DNA of 64,000 nt from QZLE01 sp033852135 (GTDB lineage: Bacteria > Pseudomonadota > Gammaproteobacteria > QZLD01), in assembly GCA_033852135.1 (NCBI GenBank), contig JAWSVB010000006.1, positions 98,022 to 162,021 on the forward strand, written 5' to 3'. The notes beneath the pieces are model-generated. The model was given only the letters and a program-made list of their open reading frames with translations. It was not told the origin of the DNA and did no database searches. Of the stretch, positions 1 to 8,257 are shown piece by piece (position 1 is the first letter of the stretch; each line of letters opens with the position of its first letter). The position numbers were made by a program, and so were the translations under genes.

Positions 1-118
1 CCGTAGGTTGGGGTGAAGAATGAACCCCAACGTTTGCTCTGCTGTTTAAACTGTGCGGTGTTGGGGTTCGCCTTGGTTTATCCAGAGCGTAGCCGAAGGG
101 CTCACCGCCAACCTACAA
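1..118. repeat. REP-like element, family 1 (copy R1)
   Basis: The element opens with GTAGGTTGGGG and closes with CCAACCTAC, so its ends are inverted repeats. Inside, TTGGGGT and ACCCCAA form a second short hairpin. A GTAG tetranucleotide sits at the foot, as in known REP sequences. This copy also carries an inner CAGAGCGTAGCCGAAGG segment at about 83-100. Six further copies lie at 224, 972, 7181, 7311, 7441 and 8109. Confidence 0.8.
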
Positions 119-182
119 TGTAGTTGTTAAATGAATTGGCTGTGCAAAAAACAGGGATGCCAGTTGGTTTGTCTTGGTTTAT

Positions 183-205
183 CCTGAGCGTTTCGGCTAC
201 GCTCA
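183..205. repeat. CTGAGCG...CGCTCA short inverted repeat
   Basis: The sequence CTGAGCG...CGCTCA is a short imperfect palindrome related to the CTGAGCGTAGCCGAAGG motif. That motif recurs at about 83, 1247, 1428, 8191, 22892 and 22939, both orientations included. It lies between two family-1 REP copies. Confidence 0.55.
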
Positions 206-223
206 ATCTTTTATTCCCAGGAC

Positions 224-363
224 TGTAGGTTGGGGTGAAGAATGAACCCCAACGTTTGCTCTGCTGGTTGGTTGCATCGTGTTGGGGTTCGCTACGCTCA
301 CCACCAACCTACAAGGTGGTTGTTAAAAGGGGTGGTTGTACAACAAAATGGGGATGGAGAATG
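224..363. repeat. REP-like element copy R2 with a RAYT-start-like flank
   Basis: A full family-1 REP (224-314) is followed by a tract ending in ACAACAAAATGGGGATGGAG and AATG at about 340-363. The same tract precedes the RAYT start codon at 7552-7580. Here the reading frame after ATG does not continue as a transposase. It is probably a junction left by a lost or deleted RAYT copy. Confidence 0.65.
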
Positions 364-371
364 GATTTATT

Positions 372-668
372 CTATTCCCAGTGTTTGATGTTGGAGATAT
401 CGCGAGTTCCATGTATAACGGACAAGATTTTTATACAGTCACTTTCCAGTAAGTAAATAATACGATAATCTCGATAAATCAGCTCCCTTATATCTTTGCG
501 CTGTTCTTCAGGAACAATACGACCTAGTTCAGGTTGAGACCCTAGGTTCTCGACATAGCTGAAAATTCGTTCAATGAACTGCCTAGCATAAAAAGGAGAA
601 TCCTTTGAAATATACTCCCTGATGTTGCCCATATCATCAAAGGCAGGGTCAGTCCATTCAATAATCAT
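372..668 (-). CDS. ParE/RelE-family toxin
   Basis: A 98-residue protein of the ParE/RelE toxin superfamily. Recognition rests on the N-terminal WTDPAFDDM segment, the helical AR-F-ERIF region and the C-terminal RIIYLLESDCIKILSVIHGTR strand block typical of this fold. ParE members poison DNA gyrase and RelE members cleave mRNA on the ribosome; the sequence does not settle which applies. The start codon overlaps the stop of the upstream antitoxin gene (ATGA at 665-668), the usual arrangement of translationally coupled toxin-antitoxin genes. The length fits a complete toxin. Confidence 0.85.
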   Translation of the reverse strand: MIIEWTDPAFDDMGNIREYISKDSPFYARQFIERIFSYVENLGSQPELGRIVPEEQRKDIRELIYRDYRIIYLLESDCIKILSVIHGTRDISNIKHWE

Positions 669-850
669 GAGAACTTACTTAGTAACCTTTTTTTAGCTTC
701 ATCATGAGAAATGGTGCGTCCCTCCTCAGCAGCTTTTAATCCCGCCTGAATTTTCTGTTTTACATAAAGCTCGTACATTATGTCATCCCAGCTAACCTGT
801 TCAGGAAGATGGTCAATTAAGTCTATTGCTGCTTGTTTAGCTGTTTGCAT
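665..850 (-). CDS. Antitoxin of a ParE/RelE-type module
   Basis: A 61-residue acidic protein encoded directly upstream of, and overlapping, the toxin gene. The central WDDIMYELYVKQKIQAGLKA segment and the end (EEGRTISHDEAKKRL) match small antitoxins that accompany ParE/RelE toxins. I start it at the ATG at 848-850 because AAGGAG lies nine bases upstream; a TTG nine bases earlier is a weaker alternative. It should bind and neutralise the toxin and repress the operon. No clear operator palindrome was seen upstream. Confidence 0.8.
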   Translation of the reverse strand: MQTAKQAAIDLIDHLPEQVSWDDIMYELYVKQKIQAGLKAAEEGRTISHDEAKKRLLSKFS

Positions 851-1379
851 GTTAATCAACTCCTTCTAAGCGTCGGTGTGATTTATCAATTGTTTGGTGT
901 AGTGTTTTATAGCATACCATTGAATCACTTCCAGTTTAATAGACTATTTCAAACGGGCCGTTCGCGATAAGCGCCGTAGGTTGGGGTGAAGAATGAACCC
1001 CAACATTTACTCTGCTGGTTAAACTGTGTCGTGTTGGGGGGCGCTGGAATCAACTGGGGTCGGTAGTCTATTGATTTCTGAGCGTAGCGAAGAGCAAAAT
1101 CAAAGACTCTGACTCCCATTGATTTTTGATTCTTGCCTTTTTCGTAAATAAAACTCAATAACCCACACCAATTCGACATCCCCAAGCAATTGATATAAAA
1201 TCCGCGCAAAATTATCGATTTAAGTTCACTGAGCATAGCTAAGATCCCTGAGCGTAGCCGAAGGGTCAATTGCACAAATAGCTGAAGGGCTCAGGATAAA
1301 CCAAGGTCGTAGTAACATATTTAAAACACACCTTTTGAGGGACGCAAAAGGTAAACAAAAAACTAATGGGGAAAATCAA
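851..1379. other. Intergenic repeats and RHS leader
   Basis: No gene is supported here. It holds a partial family-1 REP (972-1042, right half lost), a dispersed repeat containing TATTGATTTCTGAGCG (about 1049-1110), and CTGAGCGTAGCCGAAGG at about 1247-1266. From about 1145 to 1379 is the RHS leader, which reappears in diverged form at about 8258-8377 (shared blocks CAATTGATATAAAAT and AAAAGGTAAA). The reverse-strand open frame at 949-1275 lies across these repeats and looks non-coding. Confidence 0.6.
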
Positions 1380-4300
1380 ATGCCAAACCACAATGCCTCT
1401 TTCCGCCCGCTAAATATGCGTCAAAGATCCCTGAGCGTAGCCGAAGGGTCAATAGCTCAAGTTGCCGAAGCGCAGGAAAATTCTGCATCAAAGCAAATCA
1501 ATCCGTTTATTAGTATCGCTATTCAACTACTGTTTCTTTGTTCTCTATTTGGAGTTTTAAGCTCGAATGTGTTTGCAAATGACGGTTATTATTGGAAAAT
1601 AAGTCAGTTAGCAGATAACCCTATTCCAAGTGGTTGTTATCAAAGTAAAGAAGAAACAGCTATCATAATTGATGAATCTTTTGATTCGCATGGCTACTCT
1701 GTAGGATTCTTATGTGGAGATGACTATCATGAATATGATTATGTTTGGGGTAAGGATAAAACAAATAATCGTCATGCAAGATGTATAGGGGGGGGCAGTG
1801 GTTCAATTTTACTTGGAATAGTTGGAATGGTGTATAGTCGCCCTATTTCATGCGAAGAAGGGCAAGTATATAATTTTAAAACATGTTCATGCATAAAAAA
1901 AGATATATGCCCAGAAGGTCAGGAATATGTAGAAGGCTATGGGTGTCAAAAGGCTCCAGAAGATACCGGAGACTCATGTAATACTGTTAGTAATCCTGTT
2001 CATCTAGGACAAGGCAATAAATTTCAAACTGAAACCGACTTCACTGCAACTGGAGCATTTCCCCTAAGGTTTGCTCGTTTCTACAACTCTAGATCTTTAG
2101 AGCAAGAATCAGATATTGGTACCAAATGGTCGCATAGTTATATCTATGGTATTAAGCCAATGGTTGATGTTAGAACAATAAACAATGACTTTAGTGGTTT
2201 TCACCTTTATCGAAGCAATGGCCGCAACATCAAGTTCTCCCCTGAGGCAGGTCAAAGCACCGACCTCCCAGTAGTTCTGTCTGATGAAATCGTACAAGAT
2301 GACAAAACCCTACGCACCGCCACCTACAAAAACGGCATGGTAGAAACCTACGAGATGTCACTGGATGAAGCTACAGACACCATGAGTAATGGTCGCTTAA
2401 TCTCTATCCGCACCATCCAAGGTTTTGAGCAAACACTTACTTATAATGCTGAGGGGCAGCTAACTCAGGTTGCAGATGACCAAGGTAACTCGTTAGCCTT
2501 TACCTATAACGTCAACGGTCAAATGGAAACCATGACCGACCCAGGTCAGAATGTGTACACGTATATTTATGATGGCGATTTATTGGTTTCTGTTATCTAC
2601 CCAGACTCAACCCCTGGCGATACCAGTGATAACCCAACTAAAATCTATCACTATGAAGATACAAATTTTCCAACTGCACTTACTGGTATTACCAATGAAA
2701 ATAATTTGCGTTATGCAACCTGGGAATATGACGAAGAGGGCAGAGCATTTGTATCTAAACATGCTGGTGAGAGTGGAATCGACCAAACCTCTATTGCATT
2801 CAATGAAGATGGTAGCCGTACCGTTACTAATCCATTAGGCAAACAAACCACTTACCACTTCACCACAGTTAATGACAACCTGCGTATAGACTATGTAGAA
2901 GGCCATCCATCCCCATCCTGCGGTGGCACCAACCGCAACTATACCTACGATGCCAACGGCTTCATCGCCAGTAAAACCGATTGGAACGGCAACGTAACCG
3001 CATACACCCGCGATGAGATGGGTCGTATTCTGGTTAAAACCGTAGCCGCTGGTACAGCAGATGCCAAAACTACAGCCTATGAATACCATCCAACTCTAAA
3101 GTTAAAAACCAAGATCGATCTACACGATAGAGAAGGGGTTGAAACTCCAATCATTAAAACCACAGATATCGTCTACTACGGTGATGCAGCGGGTGAGGAA
3201 TATTGGAGTGGATTAGTTAAGTCTCGTACTGTAACCGACACAAATACTGGCGACAGCAGAACTGTATCCTATACCTACTATGGTCAAAACGAAAACGGAG
3301 CGCGTCAATTAAAAACTGTAGATGGCCCCCGCACCGATGTGCAGGACATAACCAGCTACACCTATGATGCAAAAGGTAACCTGCTAACAACAGAAAATGC
3401 TCTTGGGCATCAAAGCCACATCTACGAATACGACGGTGCAGGGCGCCCACTAACCATCCATGATGCAAACCAGGTAGAAACCGTGCTTACCTACACCGCG
3501 CGTGGTTGGTTAAAAACCTCATCACGTCAATATTCCACAACAGAATATATCTACGACAATGTAGGCAACGTAACCGATATTATCTCTCTAGATGGCTCAA
3601 CTATTAGTTACACCTACGACGATGCTAACCGCCTGACAGATATCACCGACAAGCACGGCAACACCATCCATTATGAGCTAAACGCCATGGGTGGCATCAC
3701 CGAGCAACAGATAAAAGACCCGCAAGGTACTCTAACTATGGTGCGCACCACCGTGCGTGATGAACTAAACCGCATCAAGCACAGTATCGGCGCCAATGTT
3801 GAAGAGGATATCGAGACTAACTACGACGCCAACGGCAATATTGACAATAGCGTCGATGCCTACCAGCGTGTAACCGACAACAGCTTCGATGCCCTAAACC
3901 GCGTAACTCAAACCCAAGATACAGCAGGTGGCATCACCACCAGTCGTTACGACCAATTCGGCAATGTTAACGAGATCCAAGACCCACGCGGCCTAATCAC
4001 CAAGTACAACTACAATGCCCTGGGAGATCTTAAAGAGTTAGACAGCCCAGATACCGGCATCACCATCTACACCCACGACAGCGCAGGCAACATCAAAACT
4101 CAAACCGATGCCAAAAACATCACCGTAACTTACAGTTATGACGCGCTAAACCGTCTAACCGATGTAACCTACCCAGATAGCAGTGAGAATATTCATTATG
4201 ACTATGACGAATATGACAACTGGGACGATGTAAACTTTGGCAGAGGCAAGCTAACATCGATAACCGACTCAAGCGGAACCACAAGCTATAAATATTACGG

Positions 4301-6395
4301 CAATGGACTTGTCTATGAAGAGAGTAGAACCATAGCCGGCACAACTTACACCTTCGGTTATCAATACAACCTTGCTGACAAACTAACCCACATCACCTAC
4401 CCATCGGGAATGGTGGTGCAATACATTCGTGATGATGCTGGCAAGATAACAGCAGTAACCGCAATCAAAGATAGCCAAATCACCACGCTGGCAGACAACA
4501 TCCAATACCAGCCATTTGGTCCACAGACCAACTTGCAATATGGCAACGGTTACATCCAGGCCAACAGCTACAACCTCAACTACCAGCTGCAAAGCATCAA
4601 CACCAACAGCGTATTAAATCTGGATTACACCTTTGACCACATGGGTAATATCGACGCAATCCAGAATATGCTCGATAGCATGTATGACCAAGCTTTCACC
4701 CTGGATAATCTTTATAGAATAGATACCGCAGCGGGTGAATATGGAGTAGTTGATTATGATCTTGATGCCACCGGCAACCGTGTAGCAATCACCGAAGACG
4801 GGGCTGCAATCAGCTACAGCGTAGACCCAAACAGCAACCGCATCACCGCCATGGGAGATACAACCTTCGGCTACGATGCCACTGGCAACACCATAAGCAA
4901 AACCACACCTGAAGCTAACTGGGTTTACGCCTACAACCAAAACGGCAGACTAACAAGCGTAACAAAAGACGGCACCCAAATCGCCAGCTACAGTTACAAT
5001 GCATTGGGACAAAGAGTACAAAAAACCACCGAGCAGGGAACAACCACCCAGCTATTCAATAGCTCCGCGCAACTACTGGTAGAAGAATCAGCAACCACAA
5101 CCAAAGAGTACATCTACCTAGGTGGACAAGTACTAGCAAGCTACACAGATGCCGAAGAGCAACAGCAAGCACAAACAGGCCCATGCGCAGGAACAACCGC
5201 AAGCAACAGCCAGCACGAAACAGCAGGTCGCGCTTATAGCGAAAGCGAAACCACAGGGCAAACCTGCTTTGGCACCTTCTGCTTTGGTGGAACCACCACC
5301 ACTACCTGGTTCGCTCAAGGCTCAAACGAAAATCTAGGCACTAGCGCTTCTACCAGCACCACACTGTATGAAAACGGTAGCAATAACTGGCAAAGCGCAA
5401 ATCCAAATAACTGCTTAGCAACTGGCCCGTGCCCAGCAATCAGCAGCACTAACCAAGAGCATACAAATAACAGCCGCGCCTACACCAGTACCGAAATGGT
5501 TGGGCAAACCTGTTGGGGAACCTTCTGTTATGGCGGCACCGAACAAACAATCTACAAAGCTCAAGGTAGTGATGACGACCTCGGCGCCGACGCCAACACG
5601 CAAAACACCCTGTACCAAGATCCAACCGGCAGCTTCTACTTGGTAGACCCAGAAACCTGCCCGCTAGAACTGGAAGATCCTAATTATGTTGGCTTCGCTT
5701 ATTTCCATAATGACCACCTTGGAACACCGAGAGTTGTAACTGCAGAAGATGGCGCGACCCTATGGAAAGGTGATTACAACCCGTTTGGCAAGGTTAAAGA
5801 AACCTTAGCGGAAGGGGTGGTGTTTGAGCAGGATATAAGGTTCCCAGGGCAAGTAGAGGATAGGGAGACAGGGCTTTATTATAACTACTATAGATATTAT
5901 CAAGCTGACTTAGGTAGATACCTGACGAGTGACCCGATTGGGTTAGATGGTGGAATAAATACATATGCTTATGTTGGTGGGAATCCGGTGATGTTTGTCG
6001 ACCCTAATGGTCTTGAATATGTTCCACCAGATTGGGGTGACTATGATGGATGGCAAGGAGATTATAATCATCTAGAATTTTTTGAACACAGTAACCAGGA
6101 AACTGATACCGTTGATATTTGGAGTGAATTTCCAGGTGGCGATGACTATGATTTTGCTGATTGTCCTGATTCTGGATGCTCACAAGAATATATGCAATGC
6201 ATAGAACAATGCATAGGTGATCTAAACCCATGGTGGACAGCTCCAGTTGGAGCAGGGGTAGGGGCTGCTGAGATGGTTGCTACTGGTTCTGTTAGTACTG
6301 GAGCAGCTGTAGGTGGAGTAGTTTTAATGGGATGGTCAGGCGGTACATCTATTGGTTGTGCCTCAGTTTGTGGCTTAGATAAGTGTTATTACTAG
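1380..6395 (+). CDS. Exported RHS/YD-repeat protein with two inserted AGRAY domains
   Basis: A 1671-residue RHS/YD-repeat protein. A hydrophobic segment near residues 45-70 ending in FANDGYYW suggests Sec export or membrane anchoring. A Cys-rich region follows, then NPVHLGQGNKFQTETDF, typical of the DUF6531 entry to RHS shells. Many YD repeats run to about residue 1260. Two AGRAY domains occupy about 1268-1426. The RHS core (FHNDHLGTPR, GLYYNYYRYY, DPIGLDGG, DPNGL) ends near 1544. The last ~127 residues are a unique Cys-containing tip, as in polymorphic toxins, with no recognised toxin motif. I chose ATG 1380, after GGGGAAAA, over an upstream TTG. No PAAR domain is visible. The 5' end encodes RSLSVAEGS from a REP-type motif (1428-1450). 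Confidence 0.9.
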   Translation: MPNHNASFRPLNMRQRSLSVAEGSIAQVAEAQENSASKQINPFISIAIQLLFLCSLFGVLSSNVFANDGYYWKISQLADNPIPSGCYQSKEETAIIIDESFDSHGYSVGFLCGDDYHEYDYVWGKDKTNNRHARCIGGGSGSILLGIVGMVYSRPISCEEGQVYNFKTCSCIKKDICPEGQEYVEGYGCQKAPEDTGDSCNTVSNPVHLGQGNKFQTETDFTATGAFPLRFARFYNSRSLEQESDIGTKWSHSYIYGIKPMVDVRTINNDFSGFHLYRSNGRNIKFSPEAGQSTDLPVVLSDEIVQDDKTLRTATYKNGMVETYEMSLDEATDTMSNGRLISIRTIQGFEQTLTYNAEGQLTQVADDQGNSLAFTYNVNGQMETMTDPGQNVYTYIYDGDLLVSVIYPDSTPGDTSDNPTKIYHYEDTNFPTALTGITNENNLRYATWEYDEEGRAFVSKHAGESGIDQTSIAFNEDGSRTVTNPLGKQTTYHFTTVNDNLRIDYVEGHPSPSCGGTNRNYTYDANGFIASKTDWNGNVTAYTRDEMGRILVKTVAAGTADAKTTAYEYHPTLKLKTKIDLHDREGVETPIIKTTDIVYYGDAAGEEYWSGLVKSRTVTDTNTGDSRTVSYTYYGQNENGARQLKTVDGPRTDVQDITSYTYDAKGNLLTTENALGHQSHIYEYDGAGRPLTIHDANQVETVLTYTARGWLKTSSRQYSTTEYIYDNVGNVTDIISLDGSTISYTYDDANRLTDITDKHGNTIHYELNAMGGITEQQIKDPQGTLTMVRTTVRDELNRIKHSIGANVEEDIETNYDANGNIDNSVDAYQRVTDNSFDALNRVTQTQDTAGGITTSRYDQFGNVNEIQDPRGLITKYNYNALGDLKELDSPDTGITIYTHDSAGNIKTQTDAKNITVTYSYDALNRLTDVTYPDSSENIHYDYDEYDNWDDVNFGRGKLTSITDSSGTTSYKYYGNGLVYEESRTIAGTTYTFGYQYNLADKLTHITYPSGMVVQYIRDDAGKITAVTAIKDSQITTLADNIQYQPFGPQTNLQYGNGYIQANSYNLNYQLQSINTNSVLNLDYTFDHMGNIDAIQNMLDSMYDQAFTLDNLYRIDTAAGEYGVVDYDLDATGNRVAITEDGAAISYSVDPNSNRITAMGDTTFGYDATGNTISKTTPEANWVYAYNQNGRLTSVTKDGTQIASYSYNALGQRVQKTTEQGTTTQLFNSSAQLLVEESATTTKEYIYLGGQVLASYTDAEEQQQAQTGPCAGTTASNSQHETAGRAYSESETTGQTCFGTFCFGGTTTTTWFAQGSNENLGTSASTSTTLYENGSNNWQSANPNNCLATGPCPAISSTNQEHTNNSRAYTSTEMVGQTCWGTFCYGGTEQTIYKAQGSDDDLGADANTQNTLYQDPTGSFYLVDPETCPLELEDPNYVGFAYFHNDHLGTPRVVTAEDGATLWKGDYNPFGKVKETLAEGVVFEQDIRFPGQVEDRETGLYYNYYRYYQADLGRYLTSDPIGLDGGINTYAYVGGNPVMFVDPNGLEYVPPDWGDYDGWQGDYNHLEFFEHSNQETDTVDIWSEFPGGDDYDFADCPDSGCSQEYMQCIEQCIGDLNPWWTAPVGAGVGAAEMVATGSVSTGAAVGGVVLMGWSGGTSIGCASVCGLDKCYY

Positions 6396-6405
6396 GATTT
6401 TTATA

Positions 6406-6573
6406 ATGAAAGTAACGTCTACTACATTTTTATATCTATCAATTGGTTTCTTTATGTTTTTTGTTTTATGGAGCCTTATTTCAGTAGGTTCGTCGGCTTA
6501 TGTTCAGCTGGGGTTGAGTGCGTTTTTCTTTTTGTTTTTTTTATACATGAAATATATAAGAAAGATGAAGTAA
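6406..6573 (+). CDS. Small two-helix membrane protein; possible RHS immunity protein
   Basis: A 55-codon ORF begins ten bases after the RHS stop codon. It encodes two hydrophobic stretches (about residues 7-27 and 35-48) separated by a short polar turn, and a basic tail (MKYIRKMK). A terminator follows, so it is probably co-transcribed with the RHS gene. Small proteins directly 3' of RHS toxins are often cognate immunity proteins, and that is the inference here. The ribosome binding site is weak, so it could also be a chance ORF. Confidence 0.55.
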   Translation: MKVTSTTFLYLSIGFFMFFVLWSLISVGSSAYVQLGLSAFFFLFFLYMKYIRKMK

Positions 6574-6611
6574 ATAAAGGACAACAAAAACTAAAGAATT
6601 AGAATCCTTAC

Positions 6612-6640
6612 CCCGACAACCTATGTCGGGCTATTTTTTT
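6612..6640 (+). terminator. Rho-independent terminator after RHS and small ORF
   Basis: CCCGAC and GTCGGG form a six-pair GC-rich stem with a seven-base loop, followed by a T run. It ends the RHS transcription unit. Confidence 0.85.
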
Positions 6641-6739
6641 ATCGGTAGAGCTGAAGGAAAAAAGCTGACCATTCATAATGCACCGTGTGTATTGGGTTTA
6701 TGGCGATTGGATATATAAAAAGGCCGTAAATGGATACTT

Positions 6740-6781
6740 CCTAACCTGGAACGGTCACTCCTTAACTGGTAATGGTCACTC
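6740..6781. repeat. Two ~21-bp direct repeats resembling an IS21 end
   Basis: Two imperfect units ending in GGTCACTC lie head to tail (about 6740-6760 and 6760-6781). Repeated GGTCACT units are characteristic of IS21-family termini. No istA or istB is nearby, so this may be a solitary remnant end. Confidence 0.4.
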
Positions 6782-6787
6782 TCTAAA

Positions 6788-6817
6788 ATGAATTGTCCCT
6801 GCGCAGGGACAATTCAT
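6788..6817. repeat. Perfect 30-bp palindrome (palindrome A)
   Basis: The half-site is ATGAATTGTCCCTGC, followed exactly by its reverse complement. It contains the frame ATTNT...ANAAT shared with the palindromes at 6897, 10442, 60984 and 63588. No T run follows, so it is not a typical terminator. Confidence 0.85.
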
Positions 6818-6896
6818 CAGCCAACTTAACTAATTGATAAATATATAAAACGTATTTTTAGTAAATCACCAAAAGTGACATTAGTGTCTCATGTAA

Positions 6897-6922
6897 AGAT
6901 TGTGCATGCGCATGCACAATCT
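6897..6922. repeat. Perfect 26-bp palindrome (palindrome B)
   Basis: The half-site is AGATTGTGCATGC, followed exactly by its reverse complement. The inner 22 bp match the ATTNT...ANAAT frame. The centre (GCATGCGCATGC) equals that of the palindrome inside the DUF1016-SNase gene at 10442. Confidence 0.85.
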
Positions 6923-6969
6923 CAATCAGGTAGAGACGAAGGGAAAAAAGTATCCATTAGCTGTTATTC

Positions 6970-7083
6970 CTAATTAGCCGCCTGCTGAATAACGGTATCA
7001 ATCATCTCCATAACGAACTTCTGCTTGGATCTAGGAAGTTGGCTAACTAGTTCTATCTGGTGTTGTAGTTTAGTGTAGAGCAC
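6970..7083 (-). pseudogene. 3' remnant, possibly of an HTH regulator
   Basis: Read on the reverse strand, this gives about 37 codons ending QLPRSKQKFVMEMIDTVIQQ and AAN before a stop. A helical end with this pattern is common in XRE-type regulators and related antitoxins. An in-frame stop lies just upstream and no DNA-binding part remains. The frame is coherent but short. Confidence 0.4.
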
Positions 7084-7180
7084 TTAATTAGCGTCGTAAA
7101 AATTACCGAATTATTCATCGTAAGATTTGGTAATTTTTTTGGTGTTTTACCACATTATGGTCGTATAAATTTTTAAGGAC

Positions 7181-7532
7181 CGTAGGTTGGGGTGAAGAAT
7201 GAACCCCAACGTTTGCTCTGCTGGTTGGCTGCGTCGTGTTGGGGTTCGCTGCACTCACCACCAACCTACAAGGTGGTTGTTAAATGAATTGGCTGTGCAA
7301 TAAAATTTGGATGTATGTTGGGTTGGTGAATAACTAAACGTTTGCTCTGCTGGTTAAACTGCGTCGTGTTGGGGTTCGCTGCGCTCACCGCCAACCTACA
7401 AGGTGATTATTAAATGGGTTGGCTGTGCAATAAAATTTGGATGTATGTTGGGTTGGTGAATAACTAAACGTTTGCTCTGCTGGTTAAACTGCGTCGTGTT
7501 GGGGTTCGCTGCGCTCACCACCAACCTACAAG
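7181..7532. repeat. Tandem REP array upstream of RAYT (copies R4-R6)
   Basis: Three family-1 REP units are spaced by about 130 bp (GTTTGCTCTGCTGG at 7211, 7340 and 7470). The first has the full GTAGGTTGGGG left arm. The second and third have a changed left arm (GTATGTTGGGTTGG) but keep the CCAACCTAC right arm. Each is followed by an AAGGTG-type tail and a conserved spacer. The array runs directly into the RAYT start region. Confidence 0.85.
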
Positions 7533-7577
7533 GTGATTGTTAAATGGATTGGTTTTACAACAAAATGGGGATGGAGA

Positions 7578-8105
7578 ATGCGTTATCGACGTGCCGACGT
7601 TCAAGGGGGAATATACTTCTTCACGGTTAATTTGGCAGAGCGTAAAAAAACAATATTGGTTGATGAAATTGATAAATTAAAGAGCTCTATATTAAAGGTA
7701 AAAAAATACCATCCATTTGAAATTGATGCTTTTGTGGTTATGCCAGACCATTTACATGCGGTATGGACATTGCCAGATGGTGATAATGATTTTGCAACAC
7801 GTTGGATGTTAATAAAAGCAGGGTTTTCACGTCAAATTAATAAAAACGAACGAATTAATGCAAGTAGGCAATCAAAAGGTGAACGAGGAATATGGCAACG
7901 GCGTTATTGGGAACATTTGATACGAGATGAAAAAGATTTTGAACGCCATATTGATTATATACACTACAACCCCGTTAAGCATGGCTTTGTAAAAAATGTA
8001 GGTGATTGGCGTTATTCAACATTCCATAGATATGTTGAAACAGGGATATACCCAATAAATTGGGGTGGAAAAGAGTTTGAAGAAGTCGCCGGGTTTGGAG
8101 AATAA
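7578..8105 (+). CDS. REP-associated tyrosine transposase (RAYT, Y1/HUH family)
   Basis: A 175-residue single-domain Y1 transposase of the REP-associated group. The HUH metal motif is seen in MPDHLHAVW (about residues 56-64) and the catalytic tyrosine region in YIHYNPVKHG (about 132-141). Such enzymes nick single-stranded REP hairpins at a GTAG foot. The ATG at 7578 follows GGATGGAG. The gene is bracketed by REP copies: three upstream and one starting four bases after the stop, the expected layout of a RAYT with its substrates. The length and motifs look intact. Confidence 0.92.
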   Translation: MRYRRADVQGGIYFFTVNLAERKKTILVDEIDKLKSSILKVKKYHPFEIDAFVVMPDHLHAVWTLPDGDNDFATRWMLIKAGFSRQINKNERINASRQSKGERGIWQRRYWEHLIRDEKDFERHIDYIHYNPVKHGFVKNVGDWRYSTFHRYVETGIYPINWGGKEFEEVAGFGE

Positions 8106-8108
8106 GCA

Positions 8109-8224
8109 TTGTAGGTTGGGGTGAAGAATGAACCCCAACGTTTGCTTTGCTAGTTGACTGCGTTTTGTTGGGGTTCGCCTTGGTTTATCCTGAGCGGAGT
8201 CGAAGGGCTCACCACCAACCTACA
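8109..8224. repeat. REP-like element copy R7, downstream of RAYT
   Basis: A full family-1 element with both GTAGGTTGGGG and CCAACCTAC ends. It contains an inner CCTGAGCGGAGTCGAAGGG segment, as does R1. It flanks the RAYT gene on the 3' side. Confidence 0.85.
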
Positions 8225-8257
8225 AGGTTGATTTTAGGTTATAATGCTTCGATTCGT

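Noticed and set aside
949..1275. Reverse-strand 108-codon ORF
   Set aside because: It runs entirely through REP and dispersed repeats and the RHS leader, and its protein shows no domain pattern.
5149..5337. ORFs on both strands inside the AGRAY region of the RHS gene
   Set aside because: They are other-frame readings of a low-complexity Thr/Asn/Ala-rich coding region.
7181..7532. Regularly spaced repeats that could suggest a CRISPR array
   Set aside because: Units are about 130 bp apart, are imperfect palindromes with GTAG feet, and the spacers are also conserved. There are no cas genes. It is a REP array.
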